This document shows, one piece after another, positions 25,178-34,500 of a stretch of 50,063 bases of DNA; the stretch's first letter is position 1; the number at the start of each line of letters is the position of its first letter. The notes beneath the pieces were generated by a model. The model had not been told where the DNA came from, did no database searches, and worked only from the letters and a program-made list of their open reading frames with translations. The translations under genes were made by a program, and so were the position numbers. The stretch spans positions 1-50,063 of the forward strand of contig JAJDAG010000042.1 in the NCBI GenBank assembly GCA_029262005.1, read 5' to 3'. The stretch comes from Candidatus Zhuqueibacterota bacterium. GTDB taxonomy: Bacteria; Zhuqueibacterota; Zhuqueibacteria; Oceanimicrobiales; Oceanimicrobiaceae.

Positions 25178-28075
25178 ATGTCAATTGGTAAACATTTGCT
25201 CAGAATGACCGGTTTGGTTTGTGTTATGCTTTGCTGCATAACAGGCCCGGTTTTAGCACAAAACGCAACTTTGAGCGGAACTGTATCTGACGCTGATACC
25301 GGTGACCCACTGCCCGGTGCCAATGTGGTCGTAACATCCGGCACAGCCCAAACGGGCGCGGCTGCAACTTCCGACGGCACATTTTCGGTTGCCAATATTC
25401 GCCCCGGTACATACGCAGTTAAGGTAACTTTTATCGGTTACCAGACCTACTCAATGGCTGATGTTGTATTATCTGCCGGCGAAACCAAGACGCTGAATGT
25501 AACTTTGGAAGTTACGGGTATTGAGTTGAACCCCATTTCGATTTCAGCCTCACGCCGCGCTGAGAAAGCGCTGGACGCTCCAGCATCAATTTCTGTTATT
25601 GAGCTGCGTGAAATAAATCAAATGGTTGCGCCGTCGAGTGCATCGTTGCTACAAAATGTAACGGGCGTGGATATGGCAACCACTGGTGTTGACCGTCGTG
25701 AAATTGTTATGCGCGGATTCAGTAATGCATTTTCCGGTGCCGCCTATGTTTTGACTGACAACCGGCGGGCCGCTGTTCCATCCCTGGATGTTAATTTGCA
25801 CTCCATTATGCCGAACTTAGCCATTGATCTTGACAAAGTGGAAATTGTTCGTGGCCCTGGTTCTGCGCTTTATGGCTCCGGTGTTGATGCCGGTGTTGTG
25901 CATTATATTACGAAAGACCCGTTCACTCATCCTGGTACCACGGTTTCTTTTTCAGGCGGTGAACGAACATCCTTGGCAGGTCACCTTCGCCATGCCGGTG
26001 TTCTCGGGGAAAGCGTCGGCTACAAAGTAACTGCGCAATATGCTCAGGCCGATGACTGGGGATACAGCGCGAAAGATTCGCTGGATCTGGTTCAAATTAA
26101 TAAGCTTGCCGGTGTTGGCCTAAGCTCCTATAATCGTGATTATGAGAAACTCAACGTAAATGGTTTGCTTGAGTTTAAGCTGGGCGACGATACCAAGCTG
26201 ATTGCCAATGGTGGTTACTCAACACTCACTTCAACTGTTTTATCTGGAATTGGTACAGTCCAGGCTGATGGTTATGGATACACATACGGTCAGCTCAGAT
26301 TTCAATCAGGCAACTTTTTCGCCCAAACATATCTCAACAAAAATGATGCAGGTGACTCATTTGTTTATGGTCAGCTCAAAGCAGATGAGGCCGGCGCTAC
26401 TTCGGTTGTGGACAAGTCCTATTTGTTCAATGCTCAGGCTCAGTATGATATGGAACTGGCTAACGGAAAAGAGCATCTTGTTTTTGGTGTTGATTATGAG
26501 CGCACTTCACCTGATACTGAAGGCTCCATTTTTGGCCGCAATGAAGATGATGACCTCATTGAAGAAACCGGCGCTTACGTGCAGTCTACTACAAATTTAA
26601 CAGAGCAACTGGATTTTACTGCTGCATTGCGTGCGGACTACAATAATATTGAAGAGGATTTTCAATTTTCTCCGCGTGCGGCCATTGTGTTTAAGCCTAC
26701 GCCACAGCATAGTTTGCGAGCAACCTACAATCGTGCTTATTCGCTTCCGGGTGGCAACTCGCTGCACTTGGATATCGTTGGTTTAAGGCTGCCTATCAGT
26801 ACATCAGGGTTTGACATTGTTCAACGTGGTATGGGTTCAAGGAATGGTTTTACCTTTAACACAGCGAGATCGCAAGGTGGCATTACAGCTTCTTCCATGT
26901 TACCGGTTCCAGGCGTTTTTGGGGGAAATTTTATGACCTATTCAGCACCAGGCGTGCCCACGCAAAACGTGCCTCTTGCTGCTGTTTACGGTATGCTGTA
27001 CGCAGGACTGTCTGCCACCCCGAATGCAGATTTGGTTGCTGTTCTTGGCGCCAATGGCATCCCGGTTGATGAAGCTACGGTTGCTGCTCTTAAGGTGCTG
27101 TTACGTCCGCAAGGTATCGACCCAAACAATCCTTTGCCGGCAACAAATGTTCAGGGGTTGGGCACCTCAATTCTTGCTGCTGCACCTGAAGATGTTGATC
27201 CTCTAAAGTCAACGATTACCCAGAGTTTTGAGGTTGGCTATAAAGGGTTGGTCACGGACAGGCTGTTGTTTGCTGTTGATTTTTACAAAACACAAAAGAA
27301 AAATTTTGTGAGTGGTGTAACGCAAATCTCACCGCTTGCCGGTTATCAAATGCCGGATGGCAGTATTCCAATTGTGGGTGAACTTACACCTGCATTGGCT
27401 GCAGCGATCGCTGCCAACCCTGCGCTTGCTCCAACTTTGCAGCAACTTGGGGTTGCACCTGAGTTAGTTGCAGGCTTGATTGTTGGCCTTGGCGCTGCCG
27501 ACCTTAATGCGTTGTTTAGCCAGGTTCCGGCAGGTGTTGTACAACCAGATCAAAATACTGCTGCGGGTGAGATTGTTGGTGGTTATCGCAACTTTGGTGA
27601 TGTCGACTTCTGGGGTATTGACGCATCGGTTCAATTTTTAGCAAGCAGCAGGTTGAACCTCTTCGGCAACATTTCAATTGTAAGTGATGACTTTTTTGAT
27701 AATGATGAGCTAGGCGTTGAAAATACAGCTATTTTTCAGGCGCTGAATGCCAGTAAATTTAAGGCAAAAGGTGGATTTAGCTACAATATCCCCCGCGGTT
27801 TAAACGTGAATGTTGCCGGCCGATACACCAAGGCCTATCCGGTCGCTTCTGGCCCGTATATTGGTGGGTTGCCAATTTCGCATCCGGATGACATTGGTGG
27901 GCTGGACAACTATTTTGTCCTCGACCTTGGCGCGGGCTATGATCTGAACGCATTTGCACCAGGCTTGCGTTTTGATGTTACGGTTCAAAATGTGCTGAAT
28001 AACGAGCATCGGGAGTTTATTGGCGCGCCGCAAATTGGTCGACTTGCTCTTGCAAGACTGACTTTTACGCGTTAA
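25178..28075 (+). CDS. Large TonB-dependent receptor with hydrophobic helical insertions
   Basis: Outer-membrane receptor of 965 residues. A signal peptide ends at VLAQ (about residue 28). A CarboxypepD_reg-like domain (29-115, GTVSDADTGDPLPGANVVV) is followed by a TonB-box-like NPISISASR and a plug with the VEIVRGPGSALYGSGVDAGVVHYIT motif. A beta-barrel ends in RLALARLTFTR, terminal Arg after an aromatic-rich strand. Two stretches, about 605-675 and 738-788, are rich in Ala, Leu, Pro and Gly and look helical rather than beta; they probably lie in extracellular loops. The substrate is unknown. A strong terminator follows the gene, so it appears monocistronic. Confidence 0.92.
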   Translation: MSIGKHLLRMTGLVCVMLCCITGPVLAQNATLSGTVSDADTGDPLPGANVVVTSGTAQTGAAATSDGTFSVANIRPGTYAVKVTFIGYQTYSMADVVLSAGETKTLNVTLEVTGIELNPISISASRRAEKALDAPASISVIELREINQMVAPSSASLLQNVTGVDMATTGVDRREIVMRGFSNAFSGAAYVLTDNRRAAVPSLDVNLHSIMPNLAIDLDKVEIVRGPGSALYGSGVDAGVVHYITKDPFTHPGTTVSFSGGERTSLAGHLRHAGVLGESVGYKVTAQYAQADDWGYSAKDSLDLVQINKLAGVGLSSYNRDYEKLNVNGLLEFKLGDDTKLIANGGYSTLTSTVLSGIGTVQADGYGYTYGQLRFQSGNFFAQTYLNKNDAGDSFVYGQLKADEAGATSVVDKSYLFNAQAQYDMELANGKEHLVFGVDYERTSPDTEGSIFGRNEDDDLIEETGAYVQSTTNLTEQLDFTAALRADYNNIEEDFQFSPRAAIVFKPTPQHSLRATYNRAYSLPGGNSLHLDIVGLRLPISTSGFDIVQRGMGSRNGFTFNTARSQGGITASSMLPVPGVFGGNFMTYSAPGVPTQNVPLAAVYGMLYAGLSATPNADLVAVLGANGIPVDEATVAALKVLLRPQGIDPNNPLPATNVQGLGTSILAAAPEDVDPLKSTITQSFEVGYKGLVTDRLLFAVDFYKTQKKNFVSGVTQISPLAGYQMPDGSIPIVGELTPALAAAIAANPALAPTLQQLGVAPELVAGLIVGLGAADLNALFSQVPAGVVQPDQNTAAGEIVGGYRNFGDVDFWGIDASVQFLASSRLNLFGNISIVSDDFFDNDELGVENTAIFQALNASKFKAKGGFSYNIPRGLNVNVAGRYTKAYPVASGPYIGGLPISHPDDIGGLDNYFVLDLGAGYDLNAFAPGLRFDVTVQNVLNNEHREFIGAPQIGRLALARLTFTR

Positions 28076-28096
28076 ATAAACCGACCTAGCCATATT

Positions 28097-28143
28097 AAAA
28101 AAACTCCCGGTTTCAATATTAACAATGAAGCCGGGAGTTTTTT
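28097..28143 (+). terminator. Rho-independent terminator after the TonB receptor
   Basis: The stem AAAAAACTCCCGGTTTCA pairs with TGAAGCCGGGAGTTTTTT across an AT-rich loop, with a single G-T wobble, and ends in a T-run. With A-tract and T-tract on both sides it could work in either direction. It separates the receptor gene from the barrel protein at 28260. Confidence 0.9.
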
Positions 28144-28259
28144 GGCTTAGTACCTTTGCAAAGATGCGTACACATCAGGACGGATTCAAAACGAAATTTC
28201 TACAACTAATAGGCCCAATATAATAGTATAGGAACAGCAGTCGAGCCAAGGAGGTAGCC

Positions 28260-29081
28260 ATGTTTGCCACCAAGTCAAGACAGTGTTCAATTCTTTTCTT
28301 AGTATTTATTTTGTTGCCATTTTATCTCCCGCTACAAGCACAAACCGTCTGGCTCAACCAGGAATCAAATATTGCCCTCGAGCTGCTCAAACCCAATCTG
28401 GACGGGCCGGATAATACAACTTTCATTACTTCAACTGCTTTTCTTACAGTGCGGGTGCCTATTTCCAGCCGCTTGAATTTTGTTGGTGAACTGCCGTTTG
28501 CCTATGGCGAAATAACTTTTGCCGGGCAGCAACCCAAGGACAAGTTTGGTAATCCGTATTTTGGCGTAGAGATTAAGAGAGCGGGTTCGCCGATTTTTGT
28601 TGAGGCAGGAGGGCGGTTGCCCCTGGTCAGGTCAGATAATTTCGCCAGCTTTGTTGGTTTTTTTTCAGATGTAGATCGTCTTGAGGCCTTTGCCACAGAT
28701 AATTATGCCTTCCTGGGAGCAGTGAATTTTCAATCTTTAGAGCCTGGGGAAGTCAAGTATCGTTTTCGGGCTGGTTCGTCGTTGCTCATGCAAACTGAGG
28801 ATGGCATGGATCCGGATGTGTTTCTTTTTTTTAGCGGCCAATTAGGTTACGAAAGAGAAGCGCTTGAAGTGCTCACTGGTGTCAGCAGCCGGTTCCGTTT
28901 AACCCCGGATGGCAAGCTTGGCCAGCGTTCGTTTCTGCAACTAGGTTTTGCGGTCAGTTACAAAATGGGCATTCTTCGCCCCGGCCTGAACCTGAAGATA
29001 CCCATTGAAGACGATCTTCGCGAAATTGTCGATGTCATTTTTGGACTGAATTTGGGGCTGGAATTGAAAAAGACACACTGA
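28260..29081 (+). CDS. Putative outer-membrane beta-barrel protein
   Basis: A 273-residue secreted protein that I do not recognise. The start has an excellent AAGGAGG seven bases upstream. A signal peptide ends at PLQAQ (about residue 28). The rest is dominated by alternating amphipathic strands (FLTVRVPISSRLNFVGELPFAYGEI, YRFRAGSSLLMQT, FLQLGFAVSYKMGILRPGLNLKIP) typical of a small porin-like or transporter-type barrel, ending in LGLNLGLELKKTH. It is flanked by a terminator upstream and a repeat-rich gap downstream, so it is probably expressed alone. Confidence 0.75.
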   Translation: MFATKSRQCSILFLVFILLPFYLPLQAQTVWLNQESNIALELLKPNLDGPDNTTFITSTAFLTVRVPISSRLNFVGELPFAYGEITFAGQQPKDKFGNPYFGVEIKRAGSPIFVEAGGRLPLVRSDNFASFVGFFSDVDRLEAFATDNYAFLGAVNFQSLEPGEVKYRFRAGSSLLMQTEDGMDPDVFLFFSGQLGYEREALEVLTGVSSRFRLTPDGKLGQRSFLQLGFAVSYKMGILRPGLNLKIPIEDDLREIVDVIFGLNLGLELKKTH

Positions 29082-29145
29082 GGCACAAAATCAGAAAAAT
29101 GTTTTATGTTGCTGTGAATTGTTATCTGTCACGCGCTAAGATTAG

Positions 29146-29350
29146 TATTCGCCACGGATTTACACAGATGTTCACTGATTATTTTCACAGAAAAAGCGTT
29201 TGAATTCCTCTTTTTCTTCTCCCCAAAAATAAATTATTGTGAACGTCAAAAGCGGTACTAAGAATTGCCTCTGCTGTCTCTTCATACATCTAAGTACTAT
29301 AAGCAAAAGTTTTTTATCCGTGTTCCACCCGTGAGAATCCGTGGCTCAAT
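29146..29350. repeat. Imperfect inverted-repeat element (CCACGGATT type)
   Basis: The arm at 29146-29180, beginning ATTCGCCACGGATT, is roughly the reverse complement of the arm at 29316-29350, ending AATCCGTGGCTCAAT. The repeated ACGGAT/ATCCGT words inside match a widespread class of non-coding interspersed palindromic repeats. It lies between the 3' ends of the barrel gene and the carboxypeptidase gene. No open frame fills it. Confidence 0.5.
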
Positions 29351-29355
29351 TGTTC

Positions 29356-30375
29356 TCATTTCAACCTGAGCGTCATCGTCCCGCCTTGCTGCGACCATTG
29401 AATCAAAAACAGCGCTGCCGGCAAATTCTCTTGAAATGTCGGTTGGATGTCTCTGTCGGGTAGAATAAAGCCGGGTGATGACGACCGTGGTCGCAACTCT
29501 ATGGTAAACGCCGGTACCCGGGTTTCGCCGTACAGCCAGTCTGTGGCGTCTCCGCTGGCAAGGTAGAGGTCGGAACTTTGTTCCGGCGTGTAACGGACCC
29601 GGTGGACGGCGAAGATGCTGTCAGCCATGGTGGTGGCAAGCTGGCTTAAGAGGGTCTGATCCGGTGCCGGCGCGTTTGTAAAGCCCCATGGAAATAAGAC
29701 CAGTTGCGAGTAGTTGTGATACGAAATCATGGCCGCGACCTGATGTTCGATAGCAAAGTCACGGATGAGTTGTGTTTCCAGCTCAGAAAAGGGGGCTGTG
29801 CCTCGATAGGTCTCGCTGAAAGTGGAGCCACTGGAACCGGGGCCACCCCACTGGTAGCCATAATTTCGATTCAAATCGACGCCAAAAGTGCCGTCACCGT
29901 TGTTTCTGCGGTTCTTGCGCCACAAGCGGTTGGTTGTAACTGAATACTGGTGGCCGTCGGGATTCAGGAGCGGTATGATCCAGATTTCACCGTTATCTAT
30001 GTAGTTTTTGGTGCGCGCGTCAGAGGCGTAGTTTTCGAGCAGATTTCTGGCAAGCAAAAGTGGCACATCAACTGCGATCCATTCTCTGGCGTGATGTCCG
30101 CCAACGAACAGAATTTCCGATTCATCTTCATTTGCCGTAACATTATCGCTAATCTTTATGGCCCAAATATCGCGCGATTCAACAGTCTTGCCAAGTGAAA
30201 CTACTTTTGCAAGTTCTGGGAATTGCGCCTGCAACCGGGCCAGCTCTTGAGTAAGTTCTGCGTAGTTGTGATAAAGCCCTGCATCCGGGGGGCCCGGCTC
30301 CGGCGTGTCACAAGCGCTGCCTGAAAACAGCAACAAAAAGTATGAAAGAAGGATTGCTTGAAATTTGTTTTTCAT
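29356..30375 (-). CDS. M14 zinc carboxypeptidase lipoprotein
   Basis: Secreted metallo-carboxypeptidase of 339 residues. An in-frame ATG ten codons upstream (30405) lacks a good ribosome site, whereas the ATG at 30375 follows AGGAA by eight bases. Its signal peptide ends in a lipobox, SGSAC (Cys22), so the enzyme should be membrane-anchored in the periplasm or at the surface. Zinc ligands are His95 and Glu98 (HAREW) and His220 (SYHNYSQL). Substrate-binding NPDGHQYSVTTNRLWRKNRR and DLNRNYGYQWGG are present, and the catalytic Glu is Glu293 (FTIELRP). The domain begins right after the lipid anchor, without a propeptide; a propeptide-like protein is encoded by the gene just upstream. Confidence 0.93.
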   Translation of the reverse strand: MKNKFQAILLSYFLLLFSGSACDTPEPGPPDAGLYHNYAELTQELARLQAQFPELAKVVSLGKTVESRDIWAIKISDNVTANEDESEILFVGGHHAREWIAVDVPLLLARNLLENYASDARTKNYIDNGEIWIIPLLNPDGHQYSVTTNRLWRKNRRNNGDGTFGVDLNRNYGYQWGGPGSSGSTFSETYRGTAPFSELETQLIRDFAIEHQVAAMISYHNYSQLVLFPWGFTNAPAPDQTLLSQLATTMADSIFAVHRVRYTPEQSSDLYLASGDATDWLYGETRVPAFTIELRPRSSSPGFILPDRDIQPTFQENLPAALFLIQWSQQGGTMTLRLK

Positions 30376-30483
30376 TTGATTTTTCCTGCTGCCGGCATTC
30401 CGCAAGTTTGAATTGCTTGTGCGTAAGCATTTGTTTTAATTAATTTTCTTGTGTTGGTTTGTGGTACGGTTACCTGTGCTTGT

Positions 30484-30975
30484 CTATTGCTCAGCTGCCA
30501 GTTTTTTTGCATAGTTCCGAATGTCCCGGGCTATTATTTTTACAGACAAGCCATTCTGGCGCAGTTGACTGATATGTTTGTCAAATGCCTGTGCGAGAAC
30601 GGTGTCAGCCTGAACCTCCCAGATATCCAGTCCCATTTCTGCAAATTCTGTCAGGTGCTCGCGGTTGTGCCCTGATATTTTGATCAAGCGTTGAACAAAG
30701 TCGCTTTCCTCTGCATCGACGGAATTCAGTTGTGAGTCTTCCAGCGCTGCAATATCTGTTTGAGCAACCCGGGCGATAACATAAGTGCCCTCAACTACAA
30801 TCACATCCACGCCGGCCTGAATGAGGCTGTCGGCCTGCTCCGGACGTTCAATCTCGATTTTTTTCATTTGTGGCAGATTCGGATCTCTGGCCTGGGTTGC
30901 ACTGTGCTTTTGTTCCGGACGCTGGCAGGCGGTGAGCATACAAAACGCAAGCGTGAAAGTGAGCATTTTTGACAT
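30484..30975 (-). CDS. Lipoprotein resembling M14 carboxypeptidase prodomains
   Basis: A 163-residue lipoprotein (lipobox MLTAC, Cys17). After a short linker there seem to be two copies of one motif: DSLIQAGVDVIVVEG...VIARV (about 47-70) and LTEFAEMGLDIWEVQADTVLAQAF...IQL (about 103-128). The second copy looks like the N-terminal region found before the catalytic domain in some bacterial M14 carboxypeptidases. It is transcribed towards the M14 gene, which starts about 108 bases downstream, so a separately encoded prodomain, chaperone or inhibitor of that enzyme is a reasonable inference. No catalytic motif is present. Confidence 0.65.
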   Translation of the reverse strand: MSKMLTFTLAFCMLTACQRPEQKHSATQARDPNLPQMKKIEIERPEQADSLIQAGVDVIVVEGTYVIARVAQTDIAALEDSQLNSVDAEESDFVQRLIKISGHNREHLTEFAEMGLDIWEVQADTVLAQAFDKHISQLRQNGLSVKIIARDIRNYAKKLAAEQ

Positions 30976-31504
30976 TTGCTTTCCCCATGTTGAAGGTTTG
31001 ATATTTTTAATTGGAAAGTGATTGAATAATAATAAGTAAGCATTTTGATAATGTCAATATGCGGGATAAAAAAAAGATGTTCTTTGCATGTGATAAGTTT
31101 GATTTGCCAGCGTGATGAATTGCGAGATAGGCTCTAAAATTAAATTCAGGGAACTGCTGAAGCAAAAAACAGGATAAAAAAGTGCTTTGAAACAATGCAG
31201 TTCGACAAAGATATGCCGCAATTTTTTGCGTTGGAACATTTTTTTTGCGTTGCCCTTAAAATAAAAAAAAACTTGCATTTATTCATAAATAAGTTTAGTT
31301 TTTGTGTCAGTTATTGTCGAAATGTAAATTTTCCTCTGGCTCGACTATTCCGACGTTTCCAACGAAAAGACCATAGTTCTTCTGATTGTGATGCGAAGCG
31401 AGGGAGAAAGGCTTGGAAAGGTACCATAGAATTTGATCTTGCTATCTTTTTTACGCCTTAATTCTGTATGACTGCCTAATGGGGGGTACATACCAAAATA
31501 GACT
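30976..31504. other. AT-rich intergenic region, nothing recognised
   Basis: About 530 bases between the divergent prodomain-like lipoprotein gene and the VWA/DUF11 gene. It must hold both promoters. Short open frames occur on both strands but show no family features or ribosome sites, so I treat them as chance. Confidence 0.5.
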
Positions 31505-34500
31505 ATGTGTTGCTCTTACGGAAAACTACTGAAACGGGGTCGTTACTTTCTGGCCATACTGCTCTTGCTGAGCATTCCAGCGCTTGCCTTCTGTCAATCT
31601 CTCACGATAAGAATGAATGATGTTTCTGCTGCGGGTGATTCGGTTCGTGGCATGGTGTCGGGTTTCCCATTCCCGGTCATTACCAGGCACATCTCTATCA
31701 TCGATTCGTCCACCGGTGCACCTGCGCTGGGTTTGGCTGACAGTTCGAGATGGCTCGGTGCCAACGAAACAGCACGGAATGGTCGTACGGTTAAAGAAAA
31801 CTGGCAGGTTTTACAGGAATATGCCGTTGACGATTCAATCAGGGCTAATTTATACGCACAACCCGATGGCCCTTTGCTTCGTGAAGTGACTCGTTTCAGC
31901 TTCCCGATTATTTCAACCAGCACAATGTTGGTAATGGATGTGAGCACGAGTATCGACACAGTGGTTGAATTGAATCTTGCCAAGAAAGGCGCCAACAGAT
32001 TTGTTGATGGCATGCGTGTGGGGTCTCCCCTCATAACCGACGAATATGACAGGGCCGGTGTCATTGAATTCAGGCGAAAAACCGCAACTGTTCTGAGCAA
32101 CTTTACCGACAACCGTAGTGATTTGCACCGTGCCATTAATTCGGCAAAGCCGATTGGCAGGAGTGGAACGCCACTCTATCTCGCGCTTAAACAGGCAATA
32201 AAACTCACCAGCAAAGAAGACCCAAACCGGATTCGCAGTGTCATTGTTTATACCGATGGGTTAAATAATCGCAGCGGCTCAACCATTGAGCAAGTCATCG
32301 ATGCTGCGAAAGAAAGCCGGATTCCTATTCATACAATTTATTTGCGCAGGAAAGGCGTGATAACTCCGAGCGACAAAGCTGCAGCGGATTCTTTGCGATT
32401 CATTGCTGAGGCCACGAATGGATTTTTCTTTACAACCATTGGCGGAGTTGAGTTTGAGCGGATTTATGAAAATCTTTCTAAAGTCACACAGAATTTTTAC
32501 CTGATGGCGCATCACAGCGCCGATGTTTGTGTTCGGGCTCCGGAACGGTTTGTCGAGGTAACCGCAAAAACCGCAGACGGCAGAATTGGCGTTGGCGCAG
32601 GCCGTTACACCGCACCCGGGCAAGCGAAATTTTATGATCTTCGGTTGACTGCCTCAGCCACGCAACGGGTTCTTGCTGTTGGTGACACAATCGATTTTAC
32701 TATACGCGTAGAGAATGTTGGGCCGGATTTGGCGTCGGCAGTCAGTGTGCAGCAGGTACTGCCACATGACACGCTCCGTTTTGTACTGGACTCCGGGGTT
32801 TCAGGTTCTCCGCAAATCTCAGTTACCGGTGATTCGTTGAACTGGTCTGGGTTGGTTGTACCGTCTGGCGCCACTATTTCACTTAGGTTTGCTGCGGTTG
32901 TTAGCCCGCAACTTACTCTGGGGGAGGCAGCAAAGGTCGTTACTTCCGCCTCTGTTGTGGCAGCCTGTGAGCAAAATGTTGACGACAATACTGTTTTTCT
33001 GCCTTTTGAGATAATTGCAAAACCGCCCGTTTATGATCTTGAATTAACAAATATTGCTTTTCCTGAAGCGGTCTTGCAAAATGAGGAATTTCGTTTTGAA
33101 TTGACCATGAAAAATAATGGGCCGGACACAGCAAGGGAGATTACGCTGGTCGATACACTTTTTCAGTTTGATTTGCTGCGTGACTCTTTGCGGTTTGATG
33201 TTGCGCCGGATTCCATTCGGGGCAATGTGTTATTCTGGCATTTCGACTCCCTGGCACCGAATGCTGTGCAAAAAGTCATTTATACGGCTAATTTGCCGGC
33301 CTGTGACTTGCTTGAAAATGCTCCGGCAGCGGTACGGAACCATGCATCGGTTCTGGCAAGATACGATACAAATCCAGCCAACAATTTTGCAAAAGCAAGC
33401 GTTGACATCACACCGCTGGATTGCTCATTTGTTGAGTTGGCTGTTCGCAAAACAGCGAGCGTTGACTCGGTTGAGCAGGGTGTGCTGTTTACCTACTTGC
33501 TTGAAATCAGCAACCAGGGTAGCAGAATTGCCCGGGAGGTCAACGTTTGGGACGCACTGCCGACACGTCTTAGAATCGCCAGTGCATCTGTGCTGCCATC
33601 GACCACGGTAAATTCAGATACACTGCAGTGGCATTTTGACGAGATCGCTGCAGCGGATACGATTCAGATTGCCTTGCAAGCGGAATTCTTGTGCGCGGAA
33701 TCACCAACGATTTTTCCTTTCATTCAAACAAATTTTGTCTGGTTGTCTGCGCTTGAAGATCGTGACGCCGGCAACAACCAGGACAGTGTAGAGGTTGTTG
33801 TCACTGGCTCGACATGTGCCACGCCGGCGGATTTTAAAATAGAAAAGCGTGTATCTCAGGATGTGGTGAAACAGGGGGAATTGTTCCGCTTTGACATTGA
33901 TGTTGTTCAACGAACGGGTCCCGATGTTGGCAATGTTGCTGTTTTTGATGTACTGCCTGATTTTTTTCAGCTCATTGAAGCAAGCCCGGCCCCCGCAAAT
34001 GGTTTGAGCGCAGATACCTTGCAATGGCAATTTAACAGCGCTGCTTTTGTCGACACAAGTATTTCGCTTTTGTGTCAGGTGCCATGTGATGTAGATTTGC
34101 CGACCGCTGTTTTAGAGTGGGTGAATGTGGCCTGGCTTTCTGCTGATGGCGACACCAATTCTGATAATGATCGAGACAGCGTCACAGTGACTTTTTCCGG
34201 AACGCTGTGCGATTCAGCCAATGTTGACTTTGAGCTGCGTAAGTCGTCGTCCTCTCAGACTGTAAAACAAGGTGAGGAATTCACCTGGCAAATCGACGTG
34301 AATAGATTAACCGCCGCGCACTCAGATCCGGTAAATGTTTTTGATGTGTTACCTGAATTTGTTGAAATCATCAGCGCCAGTTTGCCGCCCCTGAATGGCC
34401 TTGCCGCAGATACATTGTTTTGGCAGTTCAACGGCTCGCTGCAGGACACCACCATCGAGTTGACAGCCCTGGTTCCTTGCGGAGTTGCAATGCCTTCTGC

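Noticed and set aside
31195-31461. 88-codon plus-strand frame before the VWA/DUF11 gene
   Set aside because: Low-complexity AT-rich translation (many Phe/Lys), no ribosome binding site, no family features.
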